This document shows, one piece after another, positions 17,658 to 26,559 of a stretch of 64,000 bases of DNA (position 1 is its first letter; each line of letters opens with the position of its first letter). Source of the stretch: Halomonas korlensis (GTDB taxonomy: Bacteria > Pseudomonadota > Gammaproteobacteria > Pseudomonadales > Halomonadaceae). The translations under genes were made by a program, and so were the position numbers. Below the pieces are notes generated by a model. The model saw nothing but the letters and a program-made list of their open reading frames with translations, was not told the origin of the DNA and did not search any database. Where the stretch lies: contig NZ_FPBP01000002.1 in assembly GCF_900116705.1 (NCBI RefSeq), positions 129,714-193,713 on the forward strand. The letters are read 5' to 3'.

Positions 17658-18806
17658 ATGGCCGGCTTGCTCCCCGATGTCGACCCCGATGGACTGCTTG
17701 AGTATTCCGTCGTCTATACCGACCGTTCACTGAATCATATGTCGGCACGCTTTCAGGAAGTGATGCGCGATATCTCTGCTAACCTCAAGCACGTCTACCA
17801 TGCCCACAGCGCAGTGATCGTGCCGGGCAGTGGCACCTTCGGCATGGAAGCTGTGGCGCGTCAGTTCGCCACCGACCGCACTTGCCTGGTAATCCGCAAT
17901 GGCTGGTTCAGTTATCGCTGGAGCCAGATCCTCGACATGGGCGGAATACCCGCCGAGACCAGCGTACTCAAGGCTCGCCGTATCGACGAAGACGACGCCA
18001 CCGCGCCCTTCGCCCCTCCGCCGATCGAAGATGTCATCGAGTCAATCCACAGCGTCAAACCCGACGTGGTGTTCGCGCCGCATGTGGAAACGTCTACCGG
18101 GATGCTGCTGCCGGATGACTACCTGCGCCAGGTCGCCGATGCCATCCACGAGGAAGGTGGCCTGTTCGTACTCGACTGCATCGCCTCGGGGGCGTTATGG
18201 ATCGACATGCAGGACCTGGGCATCGACGTCCTGGTCAGCGCTCCACAGAAGGGCTGGAGTGCCAGCCCCTGTTGCGCCATGGTCATGCTGTCGCGGATAG
18301 CGCGCGAGATTATCGACGAAACCACCAGCAGCAGCTTCGCCTGTGACCTTCGCAAGTGGCTATCGATCATGGAGGCCTACGAGAACGGCGGCCATGCCTA
18401 TCACGCCACCATGCCCACGGACGGCCTGGTCAAGCTGCGCGATGTCATGAACGAGACCCAGGCCTATGGCCTGGAGAAGGTGCGCGACGAGCAGTGGGCT
18501 CTGGGTGAGGGGGTGCGCGCCATGCTCGCCGCACACGGATTGAAGAGTGTGGCCGCCCCCGGCTTCGAGGCGCCAGGCGTGGTCGTGAGCTACACCGACG
18601 ATGACGGCATCGTCGGCAAGTTCAAGGCTGCAGGTGTGCAGGTCGCCGGCGGTGTGGCGCTGATGTGCGACGAGGGAGACGACTTTCAGACGTTTCGCAT
18701 CGGTCTGTTCGGCCTGGACAAGCTACATAACCGGGAGCAGAGCCTGGCACATCTCGAAGCGGCGCTACGCCAGATCGGCCGGGTCGAGGCCCAGCCGCCA
18801 GGCTAG
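17658..18806 (+). CDS. class-V aminotransferase (alanine-glyoxylate / serine-pyruvate type)
   Basis: 382 residues. PLP fold with VPGSGTFGMEAVARQ near residue 55 and the Schiff-base lysine in VSAPQKGWSASPCC (about residue 200). FVLDCIASGALW just before it carries the Asp that contacts the pyridine nitrogen. Related enzymes transaminate alanine, serine or aminoethylphosphonate with glyoxylate or pyruvate. ATG 17658 follows CGGAGAA; longer upstream reading is unlikely because it invades the divergent promoter region. Monocistronic and convergent with the CBS-BON gene. Confidence 0.85.
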   Translation: MAGLLPDVDPDGLLEYSVVYTDRSLNHMSARFQEVMRDISANLKHVYHAHSAVIVPGSGTFGMEAVARQFATDRTCLVIRNGWFSYRWSQILDMGGIPAETSVLKARRIDEDDATAPFAPPPIEDVIESIHSVKPDVVFAPHVETSTGMLLPDDYLRQVADAIHEEGGLFVLDCIASGALWIDMQDLGIDVLVSAPQKGWSASPCCAMVMLSRIAREIIDETTSSSFACDLRKWLSIMEAYENGGHAYHATMPTDGLVKLRDVMNETQAYGLEKVRDEQWALGEGVRAMLAAHGLKSVAAPGFEAPGVVVSYTDDDGIVGKFKAAGVQVAGGVALMCDEGDDFQTFRIGLFGLDKLHNREQSLAHLEAALRQIGRVEAQPPG

Positions 18807-18828
18807 GGCGGTCGGTATCATGAACGAC

Positions 18829-18854
18829 GCAGGGCGGCCCGATGGCCGCCCTGC
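18829..18854. terminator. GC-rich hairpin between convergent genes
   Basis: Perfect 11-bp stem GCAGGGCGGCC / GGCCGCCCTGC with a 4-nt loop, 23 nt after the aminotransferase stop and 30 nt from the CBS-BON stop. No good T-tract on either strand, so it may work bidirectionally or act as an RNA end stabiliser. Confidence 0.6.
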
Positions 18855-18884
18855 TGGTATGTGAAGTCCCGCTGGCGTGACGCC

Positions 18885-19568
18885 TCAGAAGCTCGACATC
18901 CCCCGCGGCAAGTAGCCTAGGTTGTTTTCCACGGATTTGACGCCGGGCGTATTTTCGGCGGCGACCTGGGCGGCAAGCTTTTCCTCCTTCGTCTCCACCA
19001 GCCCCCAGAGCTGGACCTTGCCATCGGCCACGATCACATTGATGTGTTCGACCACCACGCCGGTATTCTCATCGATTTCCCGGCGAATCGCGTCACGGAT
19101 CTCTCGATCATCGACGTTGGGGGCGAGGTCGGGTGCCGTCGCGGAAAACCCGCGCAACAGGTTGGCCCGGCTGACGATGCCCACCAGCTTGCCGTCACGC
19201 ACCACCGGGACTCGCTTGATACGATGCTTCTCAAGCAGCTTGGCGATACGATACAGCGGCTCGTGTTCATCGATACAAATCGGATTGGCGGTCATGATGT
19301 CGCGGGCTCGACGGCCATGTGACTTGACGTAATCACTGGCGCTATTGGCAGAAAATATCCTGAGCCACCACGACTTGTGATGCTCATCCTCGTTGTCGAC
19401 CCGGCGCATCAGATCGCCCTCGCTGACGATGCCGAGCACCTTGTTCTCGGCATCCACCACGGGCACTGCGCTGATACCGTGTTCCAGCAGCAAGGTTGCA
19501 ATCTCCAATACCTCGCTGTCCGGGTTAACGGTAATGACATTCGGGGTCATGACGTCTGCTGCTTGCAT
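18885..19568 (-). CDS. CBS-CBS-BON domain protein
   Basis: 227 residues. Two CBS motifs (MTPNVITVNPDSEVLEIATLLLEHGISAVPVVD, residues ~7-60; IMTANPICIDEHEPLYRIAKLLEKHRIKRVPVV, ~90-145) form a Bateman module that usually senses adenine nucleotides. A BON domain (~155-222, ending GVKSVENNLGYLP) is typical of membrane or phospholipid association. There is no signal peptide or membrane helix. Shine-Dalgarno AGGAGG lies before ATG 19568. The role is unknown; relatives are stress-linked. Confidence 0.85.
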   Translation of the reverse strand: MQAADVMTPNVITVNPDSEVLEIATLLLEHGISAVPVVDAENKVLGIVSEGDLMRRVDNEDEHHKSWWLRIFSANSASDYVKSHGRRARDIMTANPICIDEHEPLYRIAKLLEKHRIKRVPVVRDGKLVGIVSRANLLRGFSATAPDLAPNVDDREIRDAIRREIDENTGVVVEHINVIVADGKVQLWGLVETKEEKLAAQVAAENTPGVKSVENNLGYLPRGMSSF

Positions 19569-19739
19569 GGGTGCCTCCTGATGCTGAAACCGGATGCCAT
19601 TACCGCAGCGGGCCATTCCGCCGGGCATGGTCATTCTTGAGCATAGCAAGCCCACAAGAACTCGCCTTGATTCAAAACAAGCCGACGGCAGTGTTACGGC
19701 ATGGCGGCTGCCGTAACGCTCGCAGGTCCCGCGTTCGGT

Positions 19740-20108
19740 TCAGCCACCGAAGCGCTGGCGTAGCCAGGCGATGATATCCCGCGATTCGTAGAGCCACTGA
19801 TCGGGGCCGTCCGGATCGACAATCAGCAGACAGGGAACCTGCACCTTGCCCCCGCCTTCCCTGAGCGCTTGACGATGCTCGGGGTCGAGCTGGGCATCTC
19901 GCACCTCGATATTGAGATTGAGACGGGTGATTTCGCGTCGCACCGTAATGCTGAAAGGGCAGGAGCGAAACTGGTAGAGCGCAAGGTTCTGGCAGGCCTG
20001 ATCTACCCGCGCCTGTTCTTCGGGGCTACGCTCGATTTCTGCTGAGGTGCCCAGCTTGCCGGCCACCCACTCCAGCGGGGCGAACACTTTCTTGAGCAAT
20101 GAAGACAT
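19740..20108 (-). CDS. glutaredoxin-like protein (monothiol CPFS site)
   Basis: 122 residues. A hydrophobic/charged N-terminus (MSSLLKKVFAPLEWVAGKLG) precedes a thioredoxin-fold domain with FRSCPFSITVRREI. The active site is Cys-Pro-Phe-Ser, monothiol, instead of CPYC. The conserved cis-Pro appears in VQVPCLLI, and a YESRDIIAWL end resembles GST N-domains. Start fixed by GAGGAAC before ATG 20108. Probably a glutathione-dependent redox or iron-sulfur-related protein. It lies 52 nt downstream of the uncharacterised membrane protein gene and may be cotranscribed. Confidence 0.8.
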   Translation of the reverse strand: MSSLLKKVFAPLEWVAGKLGTSAEIERSPEEQARVDQACQNLALYQFRSCPFSITVRREITRLNLNIEVRDAQLDPEHRQALREGGGKVQVPCLLIVDPDGPDQWLYESRDIIAWLRQRFGG

Positions 20109-20160
20109 GATGTTCCTCAAGGTTGCCGAACTGCTGTGACAACGTTCCCGGCCATTCGGC

Positions 20161-21681
20161 TCATGGACCAGGAAACGAGACTCCCGGCGAACGGCTGGCT
20201 CGTGGGGATACCTCGGTTCCTGCCCCCGACTCATGGTCGGGCCCTTCGGTGTGGACGCGCTCCACATCAACGATCCTCGAGCGGCTCATCACAATCTTCC
20301 AGCGCTGCAGGGTCGGCCCGCGGTCACCTTGTACCTCGCGGATCACCAGGTTGAGCAGGTGGCGCTTTTCCACCTCCTCACGTATCACTTGATCCCCTTC
20401 CACCAGGCGATAGACCCGGTGGCTACCCTTGTCCATCAGTCGCGCGATCAACGAGAGATCAAGCGACAATGTCTCGCGTGTGTGGTCGTACCCGCTGAGA
20501 AAGCGGGTAGGCAACATTCGCGAGCGCGAGCGGTAGTGCAGTACCACCTCTTCGCGCTGCGCGACGTTGCGCTTGCGCACCCGCTGAATTTCCCCGTCCA
20601 GCCTGGCGTAACGCTTGTAGTCAAACCACTCCAGCTGTCGGCCCACCACCTGGTTGCGGGTCGGATCCAGATACTGACGGCGCCACTTGGGACGTCCCTT
20701 GCGCAACAGCCGCCACAAGGTGTTGCGAAGGTCATCCTTGAACACCTCGCGCAGGGCGTAGATGCCTGCCATGGCCAGCACAAACAGTGCGGTTATGTCG
20801 GCCAGCGTATCGCGCACCTGCAGCAGGCCCAGCGAGACGAACACCATCACCACCGCAGTGGCCAGCGCCTTGACGGCCTTTTGTTCGACGTTGCCCAGCT
20901 CCTGGGAGTTCTGCTTGAGGGTCACCGGGTATTCGATCAGCCGGCGCAGCAGGCGCATCTTGTTGGACATCCGAGTGGAGTCCAACGTGACGCGCTCGGA
21001 GTTGTATTCGCGTTCGCGGCGGTAATCATCCTCGGCACGGCAGATCGTCAGCAGGCGCGCACGTACCTCGCGGAAGCGCGCGCCCCTCGGCAGCCCGGCG
21101 AGCAGCGCCAGTAGACGCTGCTCGGTAAACCAGGACAGGTAGTTGTCGATGGTGGCGAAGTAACGGTGCAGGCTTTCCTCGCCAGGCTCGTGCCGGCGCA
21201 GCCGTTGAAGGATGCTCACCGCCAGGTCGGCGTGCTCGGCCAGGCGCTGCTGCAGACTCGGCGTTTCTTCTCCAGCCTCTTTCTTCGCGGGCTCGGCGTG
21301 CGCCTCGCCTGACTTGCCACCGAGGGTTTTCTCGGCCTTGCGAACCCGTCGAGCATCATCCAACAGCGGCTGAGTGGAGCGCTCCATGGCCACCACGTAC
21401 TGGTAGGCATAAAGGCTCAGGCTGAGGCGATAGTGCTCGGCATCGAGCTTGCCGCGCTCGGCCAGGCGGCTGAGCACCAGCGGCAGTCGGTAGCGGTCAC
21501 TGAAATAAGTACGCTTGACCTGAATCGCCGCGTGGTAGAAGTCCTCTTCGGCGATTACCTGGCCGGTCAGCCCAAGCTCCCCCGGCACGAAGAGGTAGAG
21601 ATCGAGCCGATGTGAGGTCTCCTCCTGCAGCACGCGGGAAACCTTGAGATGCAAGCTGTCCTGGCGCTCGACATGGATCAC
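20161..21681 (-). CDS. uncharacterised membrane protein, ~506 residues
   Basis: Not recognised as a named family. It starts with GTG at 21681 (VIHVERQDSLHLKVSRVLQ); no in-frame ATG fits nearby. The N-terminal ~270 residues are soluble and charged, with a Glu/Lys-rich linker around 120-145. Two adjacent hydrophobic helices follow (about 275-320: TAVVMVFVSLGLL, then ITALFVLAMAGIYAL), then a basic ~170-residue C-terminal domain with repeated Arg. The two-helix hairpin between cytosolic domains suggests an inner-membrane scaffold or sensor. It lies 38 nt after the large MscS gene, so a joint transcript is likely. Confidence 0.65.
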   Translation of the reverse strand: MIHVERQDSLHLKVSRVLQEETSHRLDLYLFVPGELGLTGQVIAEEDFYHAAIQVKRTYFSDRYRLPLVLSRLAERGKLDAEHYRLSLSLYAYQYVVAMERSTQPLLDDARRVRKAEKTLGGKSGEAHAEPAKKEAGEETPSLQQRLAEHADLAVSILQRLRRHEPGEESLHRYFATIDNYLSWFTEQRLLALLAGLPRGARFREVRARLLTICRAEDDYRREREYNSERVTLDSTRMSNKMRLLRRLIEYPVTLKQNSQELGNVEQKAVKALATAVVMVFVSLGLLQVRDTLADITALFVLAMAGIYALREVFKDDLRNTLWRLLRKGRPKWRRQYLDPTRNQVVGRQLEWFDYKRYARLDGEIQRVRKRNVAQREEVVLHYRSRSRMLPTRFLSGYDHTRETLSLDLSLIARLMDKGSHRVYRLVEGDQVIREEVEKRHLLNLVIREVQGDRGPTLQRWKIVMSRSRIVDVERVHTEGPDHESGAGTEVSPRASRSPGVSFPGP

Positions 21682-21719
21682 GGGCGACTCACGCTATGGG
21701 TTCATGCTGCTGGCTCATA

Positions 21720-24104
21720 CTACTGGGCCGGGTCGGGCGAGCCGCCGCTGGCGCTGGTCTGGCGGTGAGGGTCGGCGGCACCGACACGCCCCGGCGCCCG
21801 GCCGGCGGCATCCCGCTTGCTCGTCTGTTCGTCATATTCACTACTACCATCGTTTTCGCTACTACCATCCAAGCGATCGCCGCCCATTCCTTCCATGCTG
21901 ACACTGAGACGCGGGACACCCAGGTCCAGTGCCTGGGCCTCCATACGCTGCTTGAGCAGCAGGTTGTAGGCGCGCGCCACGTCCCACTGCATTTCCGGCG
22001 CCGTGCGAAAGCGCATGCGCAGGATCGGACAGCCCTCCTCGAAGCTGTCGATTCCCTGCATCTCCAGGGGGGACCAGATGTGATGGCGCATCATCGGATC
22101 CTGACGCAGCTCCAGCGCGATGTCGTGCATGAGAGTGATCGCATCGTCGATCTTCATGGTGTAGGGAATGCGGATCTTCATCAGCGCAATGCCGAACTGG
22201 CGCGACATATTATGGATGGACTCGATGCGGCTGAAGGTGATGATATGCACGATGGCATCCAGGTCGCGCAGACGCACGGTACGCAGCGTCAGCCCCTCGA
22301 CGGTACCGATGTGTCCATTGATCCTGACGAAGTCGTCCACCGCCAGGGAATCCTCGATGAGGATGAAGATGCCGGTGATCAAATCCTGTACCAGGGTCTG
22401 GGCGCCGAAGCCGATTGCCAGGCCGATCACACCGGCACCCGCCAGCAGCGGCGTGACATTGACGCCCAGATTGGCCAGGCCAACGATCGCGGCGATAATG
22501 ATGATGGTGACGAAGACCACGTTGCGCAGCATCGGCGTAATCGTCTGGGCGCGGGCCAGATTGATGCGACGCCCCCGCGAACGCGCCGGTTTGGTCAACG
22601 CACGATTGATGGCGGTATCGGCGAAGATCCATGCCAACCAGGCCAACAACACCGTGAAGCCGATCGCCAGCAGTGCCTGCCCGATGCGCGCGCTGGCCAC
22701 GCCCTGTTGACCGACCCCCAGTATCGAGCCACCCCACACCTGAAGCGACAGCTCGATGAAGACTACCCAGGTCGCCACATGCGACAGCGCATAGCCGAAG
22801 CGTTCAAGGCGCTTGCGATAGTCGCTGAGTCGGCGACGCTTGACTCGACGCTCGGACTGGCGACGTATCAATCCCGTGACGACCAGGGCGAGGACCAGTA
22901 ATGACGCGGAAATGATCGAGCGCGCCAGTGCCGTGCCGACATCGCCCGCCGAGATGAAGATCGCCACCAACGACCCCCCGACCAGCAGCAGCGAAGGCAC
23001 ATGCCAGAGCCCTCCCAGAACGCGGATCATCTCCTGTGAACCGCCCTTGTCGCGGCGATACCGATAGGGCCGGTTACGGATCAGATGCTTGATTGGGCGC
23101 TTGAACCGCACGATGAAGCGACCGCTGAGCAGGGCCGCCAGCATATTGGCCAGCACCGACATCAGGCCGGCCAGCTCACTGCCCATCGTCTCCACGAGCC
23201 GGGCCGATTGGAACGCATCCCCGAGAGCGACAAGTGCGCCGATGACGAACAGCGGGCGCAGCGCCTGTTGTTGCAGGATCTTCACGGCGATGTAGCGGTG
23301 GCCGCGGGTGAAGACCGAGACGAAGGTTTCGACCACCACCGACAGCGTTCGACCGCAGAGCGCGATATACGCCACGACCATGGCCATCAGGCGACCGGGA
23401 CTGTCCGGTATCAGCGGAGAGATGCCCAGCACCAGGCCGAACGCCAGGGCCCACGGCAGCAATCGGCGCAGGAAATGCACGGCCAGCAGCCAGGCACGCG
23501 GCTCACGCGGCAGGTCCAACGGCCAGTGGTAGCGGCGCGCCAGCAGGCGCCCCAGCGCCACCAGAATCACCACCAGGCCTACCCAGATGCCCAGCAGCAC
23601 GGCGCCTTCGATGACGAAGCGCAACAGCTCGGTATTCCCGGTACGGGTCACCAATGCACTGAGATCCGACCAGCCCTGATTCAGTTGGCGGCGCCAGTCG
23701 TCGATCGGCGACTGGCCAGCCTCCGCCTGGTCGCCTATCTCGGTCAAGGTTTCGGCCAGTGCGCCCAGCAGCCCCTGACGTGGCATCGCGCCATCCTGCT
23801 CGGCGACTTCTCCCTGGACACGCTGCAGCTCGCGCAGGCTTTCCAGCAAGGCGTCGCGTCTCTCGGCATTCTCCAGTGTCGCGATCACTTCCTGAAGAGA
23901 ATTCTGGAAGGCTTCGGGATCGTGGTCCTGGCTTTCATTGCCTCCATTGGACAGGCCCGCCATTCCCAGTGGCGATACCTGAGCATGGGCCGGAAAGCTC
24001 AGGCAAAGCATTAGCAATCCCCACCACAGACAAGGCATCAGCGCCTGTACCCATGAGCCTCGCAGTGGGGCCTTCCGGCCCGACTGGCATGCAGTGGACA
24101 ACAT
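21720..24104 (-). CDS. large MscS-family mechanosensitive channel (YbiO/MscM-like)
   Basis: 794 residues. A signal-peptide-like start (MLSTACQSGRKAPLRGSWVQALMPCLWWGLLMLCLSFPAHAQ) is followed by a periplasmic helical region (~45-150) and about eleven membrane helices. The canonical MscS pore and beta domain follows: ATPLL-type TM3 region LAGAGVIGLAIGFGAQTLVQDLITGIFILIED (about 540-572), then VDDFVRINGHIGTVEGLTLRTVRLRD. It opens under membrane tension and releases solutes on hypo-osmotic shock, fitting a halophile. The last ~60 residues are disordered. Shine-Dalgarno GGAGAAGAG precedes ATG 24104. The nearest E. coli analogue by layout is YbiO. Confidence 0.9.
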   Translation of the reverse strand: MLSTACQSGRKAPLRGSWVQALMPCLWWGLLMLCLSFPAHAQVSPLGMAGLSNGGNESQDHDPEAFQNSLQEVIATLENAERRDALLESLRELQRVQGEVAEQDGAMPRQGLLGALAETLTEIGDQAEAGQSPIDDWRRQLNQGWSDLSALVTRTGNTELLRFVIEGAVLLGIWVGLVVILVALGRLLARRYHWPLDLPREPRAWLLAVHFLRRLLPWALAFGLVLGISPLIPDSPGRLMAMVVAYIALCGRTLSVVVETFVSVFTRGHRYIAVKILQQQALRPLFVIGALVALGDAFQSARLVETMGSELAGLMSVLANMLAALLSGRFIVRFKRPIKHLIRNRPYRYRRDKGGSQEMIRVLGGLWHVPSLLLVGGSLVAIFISAGDVGTALARSIISASLLVLALVVTGLIRRQSERRVKRRRLSDYRKRLERFGYALSHVATWVVFIELSLQVWGGSILGVGQQGVASARIGQALLAIGFTVLLAWLAWIFADTAINRALTKPARSRGRRINLARAQTITPMLRNVVFVTIIIIAAIVGLANLGVNVTPLLAGAGVIGLAIGFGAQTLVQDLITGIFILIEDSLAVDDFVRINGHIGTVEGLTLRTVRLRDLDAIVHIITFSRIESIHNMSRQFGIALMKIRIPYTMKIDDAITLMHDIALELRQDPMMRHHIWSPLEMQGIDSFEEGCPILRMRFRTAPEMQWDVARAYNLLLKQRMEAQALDLGVPRLSVSMEGMGGDRLDGSSENDGSSEYDEQTSKRDAAGRAPGRVGAADPHRQTSASGGSPDPAQ

Positions 24105-24145
24105 CTCTTCTCCGTCTCGTTAGGGCCGATCCGCCGGCGACGATG

Positions 24146-24174
24146 GCAGGCATTATGATAGGCTGCGATATAAT
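24146..24174 (+). promoter_or_regulatory. candidate sigma-70 promoter for the amidoligase gene
   Basis: A perfect TATAAT at 24169-24174 lies 35 nt before the amidoligase ATG. The expected -35 position (24146-24151) reads GCAGGC, which is poor, so activation or an unconventional upstream element may be needed. Confidence 0.4.
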
Positions 24175-24208
24175 TTCTACTCCCGCATAACGTGCACAGG
24201 ATGCCGCC

Positions 24209-25216
24209 ATGACGCCCTTGTCGCCACCCGAACCCCGCAATTCGTCAGGTGAGATCCGACGCGTCGGGGTCGAGATCGAGTTTGCCGGCTTGCCCCCACG
24301 GGATACCACGGCGCTGGTACAGGAGCTGTTTGGCGGCGAGTTGATAACGGTGAGTGCCCACCGCCTGAAGGTCAAGGACACCCGCTGGGGCGATTTCGTT
24401 ATCGAACTCGATACCCAGTACGCGCATCCCGACGATGCCGTCATCAACGCCGGCCCCAAGGATGACAGCGACCTGGAGCGTCATCGTCATCAAGTGCGTG
24501 TCGATTTCCATACCCGCACCCGCGAGCTGATCGGTGATGTCGTCACTGGCCTGGTGCCCACTGAAATCGTCTGCCCGCCGGTCCGCTGGGATGAGCTTCA
24601 TGAACTCGATGCGCTCTTCGGCGCCCTGCGCGGCCATGGCGCCAAGGGCACCAATGATAGCCTGCTGTATGGCTTCGGCCTGCACCTCAATCCTGAGGTG
24701 CCAAGCCTGGAAGTGGCGAGCATTCTGGATCATCTGCGCGCCTACCTGCTCAGCGCCCAGTGGCTTCGCGAACAGATCGATATCGATATCACACGCGAGG
24801 TGCTGCCCCACGCCAACCCCTTTCCCAAGCCTTACGCCCTGAAGATTCTCGACCCCAGCTATGCTCCTGACGTGGATACCTTGATCGGCGATTATCTGGA
24901 GCATAACCCGTCGCGTAATCGTGAACTGGACATGTTCCCGCTCTTTGCCTATCTGCGACCCGACTACCCCCATCCGCTGTTCCACCACAAGCTGGTCAAG
25001 CCACGGCCGACCTTCCACTATCGGCTGCCCGATGCGCGCCTTTCGGAACCAGGCTGGGGCTCGGCCGTGGAATGGAACCGCTGGGTCGAAGTCGAGCGTC
25101 TGGCAGCCGACAAGGTAGCGCTTACCGAGCGTTCGGCCGCTTACCTGGCTCGACACACGCGCTCGCCGGTGACCCGCTGGATGGAAAAACTGCGCGACTG
25201 GATGGGGGGCTCGTGA
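24209..25216 (+). CDS. putative amidoligase (COOH-NH2 ligase-like, Amidoligase_2 family)
   Basis: 335 residues. The N-terminus GVEIEFAGL is the metal/ATP-binding EIE signature of glutamine-synthetase-fold amidoligases. WGDFVIELD and VCPPVRWDELHELDALFGAL follow, and HLNPEVPS carries another conserved segment. Predicted to ligate a carboxylate to an amine at the cost of ATP, forming an amide or isopeptide. The ATG at 24209 is preceded by AGGATG. Its stop overlaps the start of a class-I glutamine-amidotransferase/peptidase C26 gene. This pairing is known from comparative genomics of amidoligases and implies linked synthesis and cleavage of a gamma-glutamyl-like product. Substrate unknown. Confidence 0.8.
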   Translation: MTPLSPPEPRNSSGEIRRVGVEIEFAGLPPRDTTALVQELFGGELITVSAHRLKVKDTRWGDFVIELDTQYAHPDDAVINAGPKDDSDLERHRHQVRVDFHTRTRELIGDVVTGLVPTEIVCPPVRWDELHELDALFGALRGHGAKGTNDSLLYGFGLHLNPEVPSLEVASILDHLRAYLLSAQWLREQIDIDITREVLPHANPFPKPYALKILDPSYAPDVDTLIGDYLEHNPSRNRELDMFPLFAYLRPDYPHPLFHHKLVKPRPTFHYRLPDARLSEPGWGSAVEWNRWVEVERLAADKVALTERSAAYLARHTRSPVTRWMEKLRDWMGGS

Positions 25217-25887
25217 GTCAAGACATCCGTCCCCTGATCGGTATTACTACCTCCGACACCAAGAGCCAGATTGCCTGGCTCTTCGACTGGTTCGCGGTAT
25301 GGCGACACGGAGGCCGACCGGTGCGCCTGTCGCCTTCACGCCCTATCCCGGAGCATCTTGACGGCCTGATCATCGGCGGTGGCGATGACATCCAGGCGCA
25401 TCTGTATGGGGGTGAGGTCCAACTGGATGTTCGTCTCGATCCTCAGCGCGACGAACTGGAGCTGACCCTACTGGAGCGTTTCATTCCCCAGGGCGCGCCG
25501 GTACTGGGTATCTGCCGCGGTGCGCAGCTGATCAATGTACACCTTGGCGGCACCCTCGACCCGGATATCTACACCACCCACGAAGGCCTCAAGCAGCGGC
25601 GCACCGTGCTGCCACGCAAGACCGTGGACATCGTCGGCGACAGCCAGCTTCACCGCATCCTCCGCGTCACCTGGTGTCGCATCAACAGTCTGCACCATCA
25701 GGCCGTTCAGCAAGCCGGGCGCGGCATCGAGATCGTCGCCCGCGATCGCAACGGCCTGGTGCAGGGCATCGAGTCGCGCGACCATACCTTTCTGATCGGC
25801 GTGCAATGGCACCCCGAATGGCTGATCTTCAACCGGCCCCAGCAGCGCTTGATCCGCGCCTTGATCGAGGCCGCCGACCGGCCCTGA
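25213..25887 (+). CDS. gamma-glutamyl-gamma-aminobutyrate hydrolase-like class-I glutamine amidotransferase (peptidase C26)
   Basis: 224 residues from a GTG start that overlaps the amidoligase stop (GTGA), with a G-rich Shine-Dalgarno just upstream. The catalytic nucleophile is in PVLGICRGAQLINVHLGG (Cys about residue 101), LHHQA lies mid-domain, and the His-Glu pair is in GVQWHPEW (about 198). This matches PuuD-type hydrolases that cleave gamma-glutamyl amides. It is translationally coupled to the amidoligase, so it probably hydrolyses or transfers an amide related to that enzyme's product. It ends before a strong hairpin. Confidence 0.85.
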   Translation: MSQDIRPLIGITTSDTKSQIAWLFDWFAVWRHGGRPVRLSPSRPIPEHLDGLIIGGGDDIQAHLYGGEVQLDVRLDPQRDELELTLLERFIPQGAPVLGICRGAQLINVHLGGTLDPDIYTTHEGLKQRRTVLPRKTVDIVGDSQLHRILRVTWCRINSLHHQAVQQAGRGIEIVARDRNGLVQGIESRDHTFLIGVQWHPEWLIFNRPQQRLIRALIEAADRP

Positions 25888-25925
25888 ATATCGTCAAGCG
25901 CATAATTTTTAATATGCACCGAGAA

Positions 25926-25949
25926 AACGGCCACCCGAAGGTGGCCGTT
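25926..25949. terminator. hairpin terminator between convergent genes
   Basis: Perfect 10-bp stem AACGGCCACC / GGTGGCCGTT with a CGAA tetraloop, flanked on the minus-strand side by a short T run. It lies between the C26 gene (plus) and the osmC-like gene (minus) and probably serves both. Confidence 0.75.
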
Positions 25950-25973
25950 ACGATCATTCAGGTGGGCCTCGTA

Positions 25974-26405
25974 TCAATTATCGAGGGTGGCATCTAGCGT
26001 GATCTTGGCATTCAAGAGCTTGGATACCGGGCAGCCCGCCTTGGCTTTCTCGGCGGCCTCCTCGAAGGCGGTCTGGTCGGCGCCAGGCATGCGTACCCGG
26101 GTCTCGAGATGAATGGCCGGAATGCTGAAGCCATCGTCATCCTGCTCGAGGGTCACCGTGGCCTTGGTGTCGATGCTTTCGGCCTCCATATCGGCTTCAC
26201 CCAATATCAGCGACAGTGCCATCGAGAAACAGCTGGCATGGGCGGCGCCGATCAGCTCCTCGGGGTTGGAGCCTGCCTGACCTTCGAAGCGCTGCTTGAA
26301 CCCGTACGGCACTTCTTTCAGCACGCCGCTTTCGGTAGATATCGTTCCCTTGCCGTTCTTCAAACCGCCCTGCCAGCGAGCGGAGGCTGTCTTGGTGATG
26401 CTCAT
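25974..26405 (-). CDS. osmC: OsmC-family peroxiredoxin
   Basis: 143 residues, the OsmC length. SNPEELIGAAHASCFSMALSLIL carries the peroxidatic Cys, and AKAGCPVSKLLNAKITLDATL carries the second conserved Cys. It reduces organic hydroperoxides in the cytoplasm, usually with lipoylated or thiol donors. OsmC rather than Ohr is suggested by the KTASARWQGGLKNGKGTIST N-terminus. Start from GGGAGAC before ATG 26405. It lies downstream of tpx on the same strand, 137 nt away, making a small peroxide-defence group. Confidence 0.88.
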   Translation of the reverse strand: MSITKTASARWQGGLKNGKGTISTESGVLKEVPYGFKQRFEGQAGSNPEELIGAAHASCFSMALSLILGEADMEAESIDTKATVTLEQDDDGFSIPAIHLETRVRMPGADQTAFEEAAEKAKAGCPVSKLLNAKITLDATLDN

Positions 26406-26515
26406 GAAACGTCTCCCGATAAATGATGGATGGCATCAAGCCATTCCCTGATATGGATGCACAAGGCCGGGTAATCAACCCGGCGGGCGATCAGCGATGA
26501 ACATTCGCTCGACTC

Positions 26516-26559
26516 ATAGGTCAGCTCAGTGCGCTCAATAGGTCAGCTCAGTGCGCTCA
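26516..26559. repeat. perfect 22-bp tandem duplication at the tpx 3' end
   Basis: Two identical 22-nt units at 26516-26537 and 26538-26559. The second contains the tpx stop codon (26543-26545) and the last codons. The first is a copy of the same bases lying just past the stop. It looks like a replication-slippage duplication without effect on the protein. Confidence 0.9.

Noticed and set aside
21696..22901. 401-codon plus-strand frame opposite the MscS gene
   Set aside because: Antisense shadow: polar His/Asp/Gln-rich translation with no hydrophobic or catalytic pattern.
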